The translations under genes and the position numbers were made by a program. A stretch of DNA of 64,000 nucleotides from an uncultured Clostridia bacterium (GTDB lineage Bacteria > Bacillota > Clostridia > Christensenellales > Borkfalkiaceae): NCBI GenBank assembly GCA_947630705.1, contig CANRIK010000004.1, positions 1 through 64,000 of the forward strand, read 5' to 3'. Below are positions 56,746 to 64,000 of the stretch, piece after piece (the first letter of the stretch is position 1; the number at the start of each line of letters is the position of its first letter). The notes below the pieces were generated by a model that had not been told where the DNA came from, searched no databases, and was given only the letters and a program-made list of their open reading frames with translations.

Positions 56746-56774
56746 ATTTTAACAGAATGTCGCCGTTTAGTCAA
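56746..56774 (-). promoter_or_regulatory. Promoter of the phosphatase-sdaA operon (leaderless)
   Basis: Minus strand: TTGACT (56769-56774), 17-bp spacer, TAAAAT (56746-56751), ending 6 nt before the start codon. Confidence 0.7.
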
Positions 56775-56863
56775 TGCTCCTTTGCAACTTGCAAAAATAA
56801 AGTTTTTTATGCGCGGCGTCCGTAATATCATATTAATGAAAGTTTTGCGCCGCGGAGGGACAT

Positions 56864-57889
56864 TTGGAAGTATTGAATACGTTTGCGATGTCTGCGATAC
56901 TCGTAGTTCTCCTCGGACTTTCGGGGTTCTTTTCCGCGGCGGAGACGGCTTTTACAGGGTTTTCGGAAATTAAAATGAAGCGCCTTGCGGTTACGGAAAA
57001 ACGCGCTCGGCTCGTGCTCGAACTGAACCGCAATTACGGGGACGTTTTAACTACTCTCTTAATCGGAAACAATATAGTAAACATACTTGCGACTTCCCTC
57101 GCCACGGTAATTTTCGTGGCCGAATTCGGCGACGTCGGCGTGACCGTCTCTACTGTCGCAATGACCGTTGCCGTGCTCGTTTTCGGAGAGGTTTCTCCAA
57201 AGACAATAGCCAAGGAACGTCCGGAAAAATTCGCCATGTTCTCCGCTCCGGCGATAAAGGTTTTTTCGGTATTGTTCCGCCCGTTATGTAAGCTGTTCGG
57301 CATATGGAAAAAATTTCTCGCTCGGATTTTCCGCTTCGGCAAGAGGCCTTCTCCGATGACGGAAGAGGAGTTCGGCATAATAGTTTCCGACATTGCCGAC
57401 GAGGGAGTTATCCGCCGAGGAGAGGAGCGGCTCATAAAAAACGCCATTCGCTTCGAGACGACCGCGGTGGCTTCGATAATGGTTCCGGCGGAGAAAATGA
57501 CGTGCGTCAAAGAGGAGTGGAACGCGGAAGAGATACGTGAGGTATTCGAGGAATACAACTATTCCCGTGTGCCCGTAATACGCGGCAGCGTGTCGGAGAT
57601 ATCCGGCATACTCTACCGCACGGATTTTTACAGAATGAGACTGTGCGGAAAGGAGGATATAAAGCCCCTTTTAAAGCCCGTTTTTTATTGTAAAGCCGCC
57701 GATCGCCTGCCTGACCTATTGAAAGTCATGCAGGGCTCTCGGCGGCATCTTGCCGTTGTGGCCGACGGCTCACGCGTGCTCGGGCTTGTTACGGTGGAGG
57801 ACATAATAGAACAGCTCGTCGGCGAAATTGAGGACAGATACGATTCCGTTCCCGAAAAGACGGTTAATTTTCGCGAAGCGGAGGAGTAA
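56864..57889 (+). CDS. CNNM/HlyC-CorC family transporter (DUF21 plus CBS pair)
   Basis: A 341-residue membrane protein. The DUF21/CNNM membrane domain (about 1-185) has GFFSAAETAFTGFSEIKMKRL, LIGNNIVNILATSLAT and VFGEVSPKTIAKERPE. A CBS-domain pair (about 200-325) follows, with MVPAEKMTCVK and GLVTVEDIIEQLVGEIEDRYD. It is shorter than many relatives, lacking the C-terminal CorC_HlyC domain. Relatives move Mg2+ or Na+ across the membrane. The start is a TTG with GGAGGG 4 nt upstream. Confidence 0.87.
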   Translation: MEVLNTFAMSAILVVLLGLSGFFSAAETAFTGFSEIKMKRLAVTEKRARLVLELNRNYGDVLTTLLIGNNIVNILATSLATVIFVAEFGDVGVTVSTVAMTVAVLVFGEVSPKTIAKERPEKFAMFSAPAIKVFSVLFRPLCKLFGIWKKFLARIFRFGKRPSPMTEEEFGIIVSDIADEGVIRRGEERLIKNAIRFETTAVASIMVPAEKMTCVKEEWNAEEIREVFEEYNYSRVPVIRGSVSEISGILYRTDFYRMRLCGKEDIKPLLKPVFYCKAADRLPDLLKVMQGSRRHLAVVADGSRVLGLVTVEDIIEQLVGEIEDRYDSVPEKTVNFREAEE

Positions 57890-57908
57890 TTTCGCAAATT
57901 TTCCGCTC

Positions 57909-57936
57909 TTGACAGCCACTCACGTTATGATATAAT
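57909..57936 (+). promoter_or_regulatory. Promoter of radC
   Basis: TTGACA (57909-57914), 16-bp spacer, TATAAT (57931-57936). Confidence 0.7.
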
Positions 57937-57966
57937 TAAAATGAAGTATTTTTTCGGAGAAAGGAT

Positions 57967-58683
57967 ATGATACACGAAGGACACAGAAAGCGCATGAACG
58001 AAAAACTCGCGGCGGGAGAACTCTTGCAGGAGCATGAAAAGCTCGAAATGCTTCTCTTCAACGCCTATCCTCGCAGAAACACCAATCCGGTGGCGCACGC
58101 GCTGTTAAATACGTTCGGATCCATGAAGGGCGTTTTCGAGGCGGAGTTGAAGGATCTTGTGGCCATAGAGGGCGTGGGAGAGAGCGTTGCTCTGTACATA
58201 AAATGCGTTGCATTGTGCTGTAAAACGGCGTACGGAGCCGACGGAGAAGAGGAGGAGTATCTGAAAAATTACGGCGATTTCAAGAGGTTTTCGGCAAAGC
58301 GTCTGCGCGGCAGAACCTCCGAAACGCTCGAAGTTTATTTTCTCGAAAAGAGCGGAAAAGTCAAATACATATTTTCACGTACCGACAGCGACGAGCACAA
58401 AGTGTCTCTTAAAAGGGAGGAAATTCCCTCTGTAATAGCCGCCGTAAAGCCGTACGGAATGCTCATAGCTCACAACCATCTGACGGGAGGGAGCTCTCCG
58501 TCTCCGCGCGACGATAAGTTCACCAGCGAAATACAGATGCTCTGCGATTTGAACGGAATAATTCTTTACGACCATTGCATATATGCGTCCGACAACGATA
58601 TTTTTTCGTATTTCGGCGAGGGTCGCATAGACGAAATCAAAAGCAAGTACAATTTAAACGCAATTATCGACAAAACCGAATGA
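57967..58683 (+). CDS. radC: RadC-family JAB/MPN domain protein
   Basis: A 238-residue RadC. A helix-hairpin-helix-like N-terminus (LEMLLFNAYPRRNTNPVAHAL, AIEGVGESVALYIK) precedes a JAB1/MPN domain with the JAMM metal motif IAHNHLTGGSSPSPRDD. Named a DNA repair protein, its real function is unsettled and homologues are common on mobile DNA. Here it has its own promoter and GGAGAAAGG site and host-like composition, so it is treated as the last chromosomal gene before the island. Confidence 0.9.
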   Translation: MIHEGHRKRMNEKLAAGELLQEHEKLEMLLFNAYPRRNTNPVAHALLNTFGSMKGVFEAELKDLVAIEGVGESVALYIKCVALCCKTAYGADGEEEEYLKNYGDFKRFSAKRLRGRTSETLEVYFLEKSGKVKYIFSRTDSDEHKVSLKREEIPSVIAAVKPYGMLIAHNHLTGGSSPSPRDDKFTSEIQMLCDLNGIILYDHCIYASDNDIFSYFGEGRIDEIKSKYNLNAIIDKTE

Positions 58684-58806
58684 GGCGCACCGGCGGCGCT
58701 CTGCCGATTGATTAATGCGCTTATATTTATAGAAGAATCGATAAAAATTATAAATAATCCGTAATTTATTAATATAAATAATTCCGTAACTTATAAAATG
58801 CATAAG

Positions 58807-58842
58807 AGCCGCGGCGGAGCACAAAAGTGCTCCGCCGCGGCT
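58807..58842. terminator. GC-rich 16-bp hairpin, terminator of tRNA-Ser (minus) and perhaps radC
   Basis: A perfect 16-bp stem (58807-58822 with 58827-58842) and AAAA loop. On the minus strand it lies 4 nt after the tRNA 3' end and continues into CTTATGCATTTTATAAG. It has the sequence style of the host hairpin at 7410. Confidence 0.6.
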
Positions 58843-58846
58843 TGTC

Positions 58847-58902
<56 letters not shown>

Positions 58903-58913
58903 TCCCTGTACCG

Positions 58914-58944
58914 TGTTTATCGTTACCGATGTTGTCTATCGTTA
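58914..58944. repeat. Short direct repeats beside the attachment site
   Basis: TGTTTATCGTTA (58914-58925) and TGTCTATCGTTA (58933-58944) differ at one base and are 19 bp apart, starting 12 bp inside the tRNA break. They fit core- or arm-type integrase sites. 58903-59100 holds no gene. Confidence 0.5.
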
Positions 58945-59072
58945 TTGATATTTAATTCCCGAATTTCAGGCTTAAAACCCCTACAAAACGCGGTTTTGAG
59001 CCTTTTTTATTGCTGTTTAACGATTTTTGCCGATTGTTGCCCTTGCTTCGGAAAATCGCTTTTGCCGATATG

Positions 59073-59092
59073 TTTTGTAGAGATTTTGTAGA
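59073..59092. repeat. Tandem TTTTGTAGA repeats, possible integrase arm sites
   Basis: TTTTGTAGA occurs at 59073-59081 and 59084-59092 (11-bp period, one helical turn). An inverted CTACAAAA copy is at 58981-58988. Confidence 0.45.
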
Positions 59093-59100
59093 TAGAAAAA

Positions 59101-59757
59101 TTAAACTATATGCTTTTGACGCAGCTTGTTAAACAGGTTGTTTACTGCTTCTATGTAACAAACAAATGACGGGTGGTTATGATCGTTACGGGTTAGATAA
59201 GTGTTTTTTAATCTTAAATATTCTTGCCTGACTGCCTCCCAATTTCCGCTTTCTTTTATGCAATCTGCTTTTTCTTTAATATCCTGCGAATGAGGTGCTT
59301 CATTCCAAAAATATTTATCGTTTAACACATATCCCGTTTTCTCATGAATAAGCCGATACCATTTTCTATCGCTTGTAGTTACAATGCACACATCGATCGA
59401 AAACAGCATATCGTGAACAGATTTGAAATAAATCGGTTTAGTCGTTAATGTTGATGTGGAGTCGTCGCAATCGTAAAGGCCGTAGGTTTTCAAAACTTTG
59501 TTAAAAGTTTTCTTGACGGTTTCTTTGATTGTTCGACAATCGTTGATGTCTCTGCATTTTTGGATATTTAAGTTATAATCGAAATCGATAGACTCGTTTT
59601 CGTTTTGGGAAACCATATTTCTTCCCCCGCTGCCCACCAAAAAGAATTGCGAACTGATTTCTGCCTCAAGCAGTTCTTTTGTCAAATCGCTTAAAAGTTC
59701 GGCGCAGTAATTTTGCGCGTTCTTAAGAAATGCTTTGTCTTTAACGTAATGATACAT
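59101..59757 (-). CDS. Nucleotidyltransferase-fold protein, unknown role
   Basis: A 218-residue island protein. FFLVGSGGRNMVSQNENESIDFDYNL (residues about 37-62) reads as the Pol-beta nucleotidyltransferase signature: hydrophobic-Gly-Ser, then a DxD pair that would bind metal. A third acidic residue may be the Asp of LFSIDVCIV. It lacks an obvious C-terminal sensor domain. Possible roles are nucleotide second-messenger synthesis, tRNA or protein nucleotidylation as a toxin, or regulation; none is shown. The ATG at 59757 has GGAGAA upstream. It is transcribed away from the R-M operon from a promoter sharing a 12-bp element with it. Confidence 0.55.
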   Translation of the reverse strand: MYHYVKDKAFLKNAQNYCAELLSDLTKELLEAEISSQFFLVGSGGRNMVSQNENESIDFDYNLNIQKCRDINDCRTIKETVKKTFNKVLKTYGLYDCDDSTSTLTTKPIYFKSVHDMLFSIDVCIVTTSDRKWYRLIHEKTGYVLNDKYFWNEAPHSQDIKEKADCIKESGNWEAVRQEYLRLKNTYLTRNDHNHPSFVCYIEAVNNLFNKLRQKHIV

Positions 59758-59809
59758 AAAGTTCTCCTTTCGCCCATGCCGTCCGTTTAGAATTTTTCTA
59801 AATCGGTGT

Positions 59810-59838
59810 ATTTTACATAATTTAAAGTCAAAAGTCAA
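59810..59838 (-). promoter_or_regulatory. Promoter of the nucleotidyltransferase gene
   Basis: Minus strand: TTGACT (59833-59838), 17-bp spacer, TAAAAT (59810-59815). Confidence 0.65.
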
Positions 59839-59917
59839 GCAATAAACAGCTGGATTTTAAAATTTCTTCTGCCAAGGATATAAATCTTTCTTCAAGACAT
59901 CTATGTTGCTTGACTTT
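59831..59917. promoter_or_regulatory. Exact 12-bp inverted repeat over both divergent -35 boxes
   Basis: AAAGTCAAGCAA (59831-59842) and its perfect reverse complement TTGCTTGACTTT (59906-59917) each include the -35 of one divergent promoter. They are likely operator half-sites for one regulator, most simply the adjacent XRE protein. Confidence 0.5.
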
Positions 59918-59938
59918 ATGCTAAATTAATGCTAAAAT
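59910..59938 (+). promoter_or_regulatory. Promoter of the XRE-vsr-dcm-ATPase operon
   Basis: TTGACT (59910-59915), 17-bp spacer, TAAAAT (59933-59938). A near-duplicated ATGCTAAA (59918-59925 and 59929-59936) overlaps spacer and -10 and may be a second operator. Confidence 0.7.
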
Positions 59939-59970
59939 ACTGATAACAAAATGCAAGATGGAGAATGCGT

Positions 59971-60162
59971 ATGACCTATCCCGAAAAAGTTAAAATTGCG
60001 CGTGAAAAATTATTACTGACGCAGGACGAAATTGCTGCCGCTCTTGGCGTAAATTCCATTACGGTCTCGCGATGGGAAACGGGAAAATCAGAGCCGAATA
60101 TGAAAGCGAAAAAGGCAATAAGAGAATTTTGCGCTCAAAACGGATTGAAGTTCGAAGATTGA
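59971..60162 (+). CDS. XRE-family helix-turn-helix regulator (C-protein-like)
   Basis: A 63-residue single-domain DNA-binding protein. REKLLLTQDEIAAALGVNSITVSRWETGKSEP is the helix-turn-helix (residues about 9-42), typical of Cro/C1-type regulators. It is first in the R-M operon, the usual position of a controller (C) protein that delays or balances methylase and nuclease expression. The ATG at 59971 has GGAG 7 nt upstream; one two codons earlier is too close. It is followed by vsr after 1 nt. Confidence 0.85.
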   Translation: MTYPEKVKIAREKLLLTQDEIAAALGVNSITVSRWETGKSEPNMKAKKAIREFCAQNGLKFED

Positions 60163-60163
60163 A

Positions 60164-60616
60164 ATGCCGAATACGAAGGAACAAATTTCAAAAAACATGA
60201 AACGCAACAAAAGCAAAGATACTAAACCGGAGTTGCTTTTGCGTAAAGAATTGTGGCATCGCGGATTGCGTTATCGCAAGAATTATAGCAAACTTTACGG
60301 CAAACCCGATATTGTATTTTTGAGCGCAAAAATAGCTGTGTTCATAGACGGTAAGATGTGGCACGGTTATGATTGGGAACATCAAAAGAATGATTTTAAA
60401 AGTCGTAGAGAATATTGGATACCTAAAATCGAACGCAATATCGAGCACGATTTTGAGGTAACGCAAGAGCTCGTATCGCTTGATTGGTTGGTTTTAAGAT
60501 TTTGGGATTTCGAAGTCAAAAATAATCTGCAAGATTGTGCCGATAAAATTCAGCGAGCTTATGTCAACCGATCGGCGGTAAAAAGTAAAAGTCATAACGG
60601 AGAAGAAAGATGTTGA
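60164..60616 (+). CDS. vsr: Very short patch repair (Vsr-like) endonuclease
   Basis: A 150-residue nuclease of the Vsr family. RNKSKDTKPELLLRKELWHRGLRYRKNY is the N-terminal signature, GKPDIVFLSAKIAVFIDG contains the catalytic Asp, and MWHGYD the active-site His. Classical Vsr nicks at T:G mismatches produced by deamination of 5-methylcytosine beside a Dcm site. In MutL/MORC-linked R-M systems a Vsr-like protein has been proposed to act as the restriction nuclease. It overlaps the first methylase gene by 7 bp. Composition is A/T-rich. Confidence 0.92.
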   Translation: MPNTKEQISKNMKRNKSKDTKPELLLRKELWHRGLRYRKNYSKLYGKPDIVFLSAKIAVFIDGKMWHGYDWEHQKNDFKSRREYWIPKIERNIEHDFEVTQELVSLDWLVLRFWDFEVKNNLQDCADKIQRAYVNRSAVKSKSHNGEERC

Positions 60617-61587
60617 AAAGTATCGATTTATTTGCGGGGATCGGCGAGATCCGGTTGGGATTCGACCGTGCTTTCGGAGATTCTATCAAAACGGTTTTCG
60701 TGAGCGAATGGGACGAATACGCGCAAAAAACATATAGGGCGAATTTTCATGACGATTTCGAGATTGCCGGAGATATTACGAAGATTTCCGTGGACGATAT
60801 TCCCGACTTCGACATCTGTCTTGCCGGTTTCCCCTGCCAGGCGTTCAGTCTTGCGGGACAGCGCAAGGGTTTCAAAGACGACTATAAGGGTATGGCGCGC
60901 GGAACTTTGTTCTTCGACGTTGCGAGGATCTGCGAAAAGAAAAAGCCGAAAGTCATCTTTTGCGAAAACGTAAAAGGACTTACGATCCACGACAAAGGAA
61001 GAACTTTCGAGATCATCACCGAAACATTGAAACAAATCGGCTACAAACCGTTCGAGAAGATTTTGAACAGCAGAGATTTCGGTGTACCGCAAAACCGTGA
61101 GCGCATCTATATTGTTGCCTTCCGTAACGATATTGCTCCCGAAGAATTTATCTTCCCCACGCCCGTGGATTCGAGTAAGCGTATCAAAGATATTATCGAA
61201 GAAAAGCCCGTCGCCGCCAAATATTATTTGAGCGACGTTTACATGGAAACATTGAAGCGGCATAAAGCGCATCACGAAGCCAAAGGACACGGCTTCGGTT
61301 ACGAGATAAGAGATTGGGACGACGTTGCGGGAGCGATCGTTTGCGGCGGAATGGGCAGAGAGCGGAATTTGATTATCGATAAACGCCAAACCGATCTCAC
61401 GCCTACCACACATATTAAGGGAGAAATCAACAAGGACGGCGTTCGTAAAATGACTCCGCGCGAATGGGCAAGACTGCAAGGCTTCCCCGAAAGTTATACT
61501 TTCCCGAATACCGTCCAGAAGCGCGAGCAATACAAGCAAGCCGGCAATACGGTGTGCTTATGTAAAATTTTAAACATAACAGTATGA
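60610..61587 (+). CDS. DNA (cytosine-5) methyltransferase 1, C-terminus altered
   Basis: A 325-residue 5mC methyltransferase. Motif I is IDLFAGIGEIRLGF, motif IV LAGFPCQAFSLAGQRKGF (catalytic Cys), motif VI FCENVKGL, motif VIII GVPQNRERIYIVAF, and motif IX-like MTPREWARLQGFPESYTF. Motif X begins as QAGNTV but then runs into CLCKILNITV and stops, without the usual VPVIxxIA helix. At that point (about 61556) composition drops to A/T-rich, as if the cassette joined there. The gene is richer in GC than its neighbours. The recognition site lies between motifs VIII and IX and cannot be read. Activity is uncertain. Confidence 0.88.
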   Translation: MLKSIDLFAGIGEIRLGFDRAFGDSIKTVFVSEWDEYAQKTYRANFHDDFEIAGDITKISVDDIPDFDICLAGFPCQAFSLAGQRKGFKDDYKGMARGTLFFDVARICEKKKPKVIFCENVKGLTIHDKGRTFEIITETLKQIGYKPFEKILNSRDFGVPQNRERIYIVAFRNDIAPEEFIFPTPVDSSKRIKDIIEEKPVAAKYYLSDVYMETLKRHKAHHEAKGHGFGYEIRDWDDVAGAIVCGGMGRERNLIIDKRQTDLTPTTHIKGEINKDGVRKMTPREWARLQGFPESYTFPNTVQKREQYKQAGNTVCLCKILNITV

Positions 61588-61594
61588 GGACTCA

Positions 61595-62575
61595 ATGATT
61601 AATATTGAAGTTAAGTTTCTGAATAATATGCGATACATCGATTTGTTTTGCGGTATCGGAGGATTTCATTTGGCACTATCGTCTTTCGGCGCCGAATGTG
61701 TTTTTGCGTCTGATATTGATAGTAAAGCACGAAACGTGTATGAAAATAATTTCAAGATTGAACCGAGCGGAGATATAACGAAAATAAAAAACAAAGAGAT
61801 TCCGCCGCATGATATTTTATGTGCAGGCTTTCCTTGTCAACCATTTAGTATTTCGGGAAATCAAAACGGATTTAACGATCCGCAAGGAAAATTATTTTAT
61901 CAAATAATCAGAATAGCAAGATTTCATAAGCCGAAAATTTTGCTATTGGAAAATGTAAAAAATTTGAAAACGCATAACAATTCAAAGACAATTGCAGAAA
62001 TTAGAAAACAGTTGAATAAAATAGGCTATGATGTTTATGATGAAATTTTATCCGCTTCAGATTTTGGCATTCCGCAAGCACGGGAACGCTTATATATTGT
62101 AGCAATCAAGAAAAGTTTAAGAGTTAAACAGTTTAACTTCCCTACAGCAAAAAGAAAAGAAATTCATTTGAACGACATTTTATATGATGAATCCGATAAA
62201 TATGACGTTCTTGTTAAAAGACAGTATTCCATAAACGATCGCCCGCTGCATAAAAAAGGACTTATACAAGTCGCAAGAATCGGCAAAGGTCGGCAAGGCG
62301 AAAGAATATATAGCCCTGAAGGCTTTTCTACCACTTTATCATCTCAAAGCGGAGGATTAGGCGGCAAAACGGGAATGTATTTGATAGACGGCACGGTGCG
62401 AAAACTTTATCCGAGGGAATGTGCTCGCTTAATGGGTTTTCCCGATAACTTCATTTATGCAAAAGAGATTTCAAGTGCGTACAAACAGTTTGGCAATAGC
62501 GTCGTCGTAGACGTTTTGCAATATATAGTTAAGGAAATTGTAAATTCTATGGAGGTTAGAAATGGGAAAATTTAA
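61595..62575 (+). CDS. DNA (cytosine-5) methyltransferase 2
   Basis: A 326-residue, A/T-rich 5mC methyltransferase. Motif I RYIDLFCGIGGFHLAL, motif IV LCAGFPCQPFSISGNQNGF, motif VI LLENVKNL, motif VIII GIPQARERLYIVAI, motif IX-like YPRECARLMGFPDNF and an intact motif X QFGNSVVVDVLQYIV. GAGGA lies before the ATG at 61595; a start 11 codons on is possible. Target-recognition regions differ from the first enzyme, so two different sites, or two strands of an asymmetric site, may be methylated. Its end overlaps the ATPase gene by 14 bp. Confidence 0.92.
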   Translation: MINIEVKFLNNMRYIDLFCGIGGFHLALSSFGAECVFASDIDSKARNVYENNFKIEPSGDITKIKNKEIPPHDILCAGFPCQPFSISGNQNGFNDPQGKLFYQIIRIARFHKPKILLLENVKNLKTHNNSKTIAEIRKQLNKIGYDVYDEILSASDFGIPQARERLYIVAIKKSLRVKQFNFPTAKRKEIHLNDILYDESDKYDVLVKRQYSINDRPLHKKGLIQVARIGKGRQGERIYSPEGFSTTLSSQSGGLGGKTGMYLIDGTVRKLYPRECARLMGFPDNFIYAKEISSAYKQFGNSVVVDVLQYIVKEIVNSMEVRNGKI

Positions 62576-64000
62576 AATGTCAATTGATTACAATGTACTG
62601 AATCATTTGGGAATTAATTTGTATTCAAATATTCCAGCCGTATTATCCGAGGTTGTGGCGAACTCGTATGATGCTGATGCCTCTGAAGTAGATATTTTAA
62701 TCGGCAACAATGAAGTTACAATTGTTGACAACGGGTGCGGCATGTCGGAATCCGATATTAATGAAAAATACTTATTAGTAGGTTATCAAAAGCGCCGTTC
62801 GACAAATGGCGCTGTAATTACACCCATCTATAAACGCAGAGTTATGGGCAGAAAAGGCATAGGGAAATTATCTTTGATGTCCATAGCTAATGTAATTGAG
62901 CTTCATACTGTTAAAGATAAAATTCCCTCCGCTTTTAGAATTACCGTTTCCGATATAACGAAATTAATTGAATCGGGAAGTAAACAACCTTATGAACCTC
63001 AGGAGATTACCCCTGATAATACGTTATTAAAAGGGACAAAAATTATTTTAAAGGAGATTCGAAATAATCGGACTTTATCAAAACCAGAAAAGATAAGAAC
63101 GGAGTTGGCTCGACGATTTGTTGTGTTAAATAAGTGCTTTTGTATAAAGGTAAATGGCGAAGAAATAACATTTGCCGATCGAAAATATTTTGATAAAGTC
63201 ATAAAAATATTTAAGTATGGCAATCCTATCATTGACATAGATCCCCAAATCTCATTTTTCGATGACGCTTTAAAAATAGAAGAAAGAAGTAATGTTATTG
63301 AATTGAATGGAAAAAAACATGAAGTAGTTGGTTGGATTGGCTATGTAGACAAAAGTGATGAGCTGAAAGACGGGAATATTAGTCTAAATAAAATTTCTAT
63401 ATTGACAAATGGTAAATTAGGGCAAGAAGATATTTTGCAAGAATTACACAACACCAGTATGTTTACGAGTTATATTATTGGTGAAATTGAAGCTAATTTC
63501 CTTGATGAAGAAAAAGATTTATCCACTTCCAACCGCGAAGGTTATCAAAAAGACAACGTAGAGTATGAAGCGTTGTTCAATTTTTTACGAGAAGAAATTA
63601 GTCACATTGGAGTTGATTGGAATAAGCACAAAGAGCACCAAGGAGTTTCTGCCGCAATTAATGTTGAGCCTAAAATTAGAACATGGTACGAGTCTTTAGA
63701 GGGAGATGAAAAATTATACGCAAAGAAAATCCTTGGGAAAATCAACAAACTCATAACAGATGAGGCTCAAAGAAAAGATTTTACAAAATATGGGATTCTT
63801 GCATTTGAAAAAATGCGCTTGCGCAAAAATCTTTCTGCTATTGAACAATTTGATGAAAAGGCCATTGCCGCTTTGCCTTCGATTTTTCAAGGAGTAAACG
63901 ACTTGGAAGAAAGTATGTATTATCAAATTGTTAAACAAAGAATGGATATTATTGAAAAATTTGAAAATATTACAGAGCAAGACCAAAAAGAAAAAGTTTT
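62562..64000 (+). CDS. GHKL-type (MutL/MORC-like) ATPase, runs off the window
   Basis: At least 479 residues, open to the last base. The N-terminal Bergerat-fold ATPase has VVANSYDADASEVDI (Mg2+-binding Asn), VDNGCGMSE (adenine pocket Asp) and the lid RVMGRKGIGKLSLMS. A transducer-like middle follows (EVVGWIGYVDK), then DLSTSNREGYQKDN and a helical region from about residue 330. This matches the ATP-binding proteins placed with 5mC methylases and Vsr-like nucleases in predicted R-M systems related to MORC. It would supply an ATP-dependent clamp or switch. GGAGG lies 6 nt before the ATG inside dcm2. Confidence 0.85.
   Translation, partial: MGKFKMSIDYNVLNHLGINLYSNIPAVLSEVVANSYDADASEVDILIGNNEVTIVDNGCGMSESDINEKYLLVGYQKRRSTNGAVITPIYKRRVMGRKGIGKLSLMSIANVIELHTVKDKIPSAFRITVSDITKLIESGSKQPYEPQEITPDNTLLKGTKIILKEIRNNRTLSKPEKIRTELARRFVVLNKCFCIKVNGEEITFADRKYFDKVIKIFKYGNPIIDIDPQISFFDDALKIEERSNVIELNGKKHEVVGWIGYVDKSDELKDGNISLNKISILTNGKLGQEDILQELHNTSMFTSYIIGEIEANFLDEEKDLSTSNREGYQKDNVEYEALFNFLREEISHIGVDWNKHKEHQGVSAAINVEPKIRTWYESLEGDEKLYAKKILGKINKLITDEAQRKDFTKYGILAFEKMRLRKNLSAIEQFDEKAIAALPSIFQGVNDLEESMYYQIVKQRMDIIEKFENITEQDQKEKV

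Overview
The window reads as chromosome of an uncultured anaerobic Bacillota, most likely class Clostridia. Reasons: a V/A-type ATPase instead of F1Fo in this stretch, an oxygen-labile Fe-S L-serine dehydratase, SpoIIE-type PP2C phosphatase, KtrAB potassium uptake, DUF362 and MATE proteins, dense small operons, and clear sigma-70 promoters (TTGACA or TTGCAA, 17-bp spacer, TATAAT). Most of the window is of moderate, fairly even GC; the last 5 kb is visibly richer in A/T. The genus cannot be read from the sequence.

Layout. 1-90: a possible small non-coding RNA. 0.3-4.5 kb: permuted-papain-fold protein and M20 dipeptidase (minus), then a NarL-type two-component pair (plus). 4.5-11 kb: pyridoxal kinase, DXP synthase, PAS/Fe-S PP2C phosphatase, lipid kinase and CCA-adding enzyme. 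11-15 kb: an 895-residue anchored repeat protein, then rpsF-ssb-rpsR. 15-25 kb (minus): a MATE transporter fused to a cytidylate-kinase-like domain, then the branched-chain amino acid operon ilvB-ilvN-ilvD-leuC-leuD-leuB-yggS. 25-34.4 kb: a repeat-bearing intergenic region and one 2905-residue extracytoplasmic protein. 34.5-37.3 kb: HIT protein, GltD-like oxidoreductase, DUF362 protein. 37.7-46.3 kb: nine-gene V-type ATPase operon with Na+-type ligands in its rotor subunit. 46.5-58.7 kb: housekeeping genes including ktrBA, glmM-glmS, sdaA, a tyrosine phosphatase, a CNNM-type transporter and radC.

58.85 kb to the end is an integrated island. It opens with the 3' half of a tRNA-Ser gene (anticodon loop to CCA) followed by short repeats that look like integrase-binding sites. 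It carries a nucleotidyltransferase-fold gene (minus) divergent from a tightly coupled operon (plus): XRE regulator, Vsr endonuclease, two 5-methylcytosine methyltransferases and a GHKL (MutL/MORC-like) ATPase that runs off the window. This set matches the MutL/MORC-linked restriction-modification systems predicted by comparative genomics and is the best candidate for an unusual system here. The two divergent island promoters share an exact 12-bp inverted repeat over their -35 boxes.

A second recurring theme is very short or absent 5' leaders. For at least four genes (dxs, an AlkZ-related gene, ktrB, a tyrosine phosphatase) the -10 box lies only 6-13 nt before the start codon, with no Shine-Dalgarno sequence.
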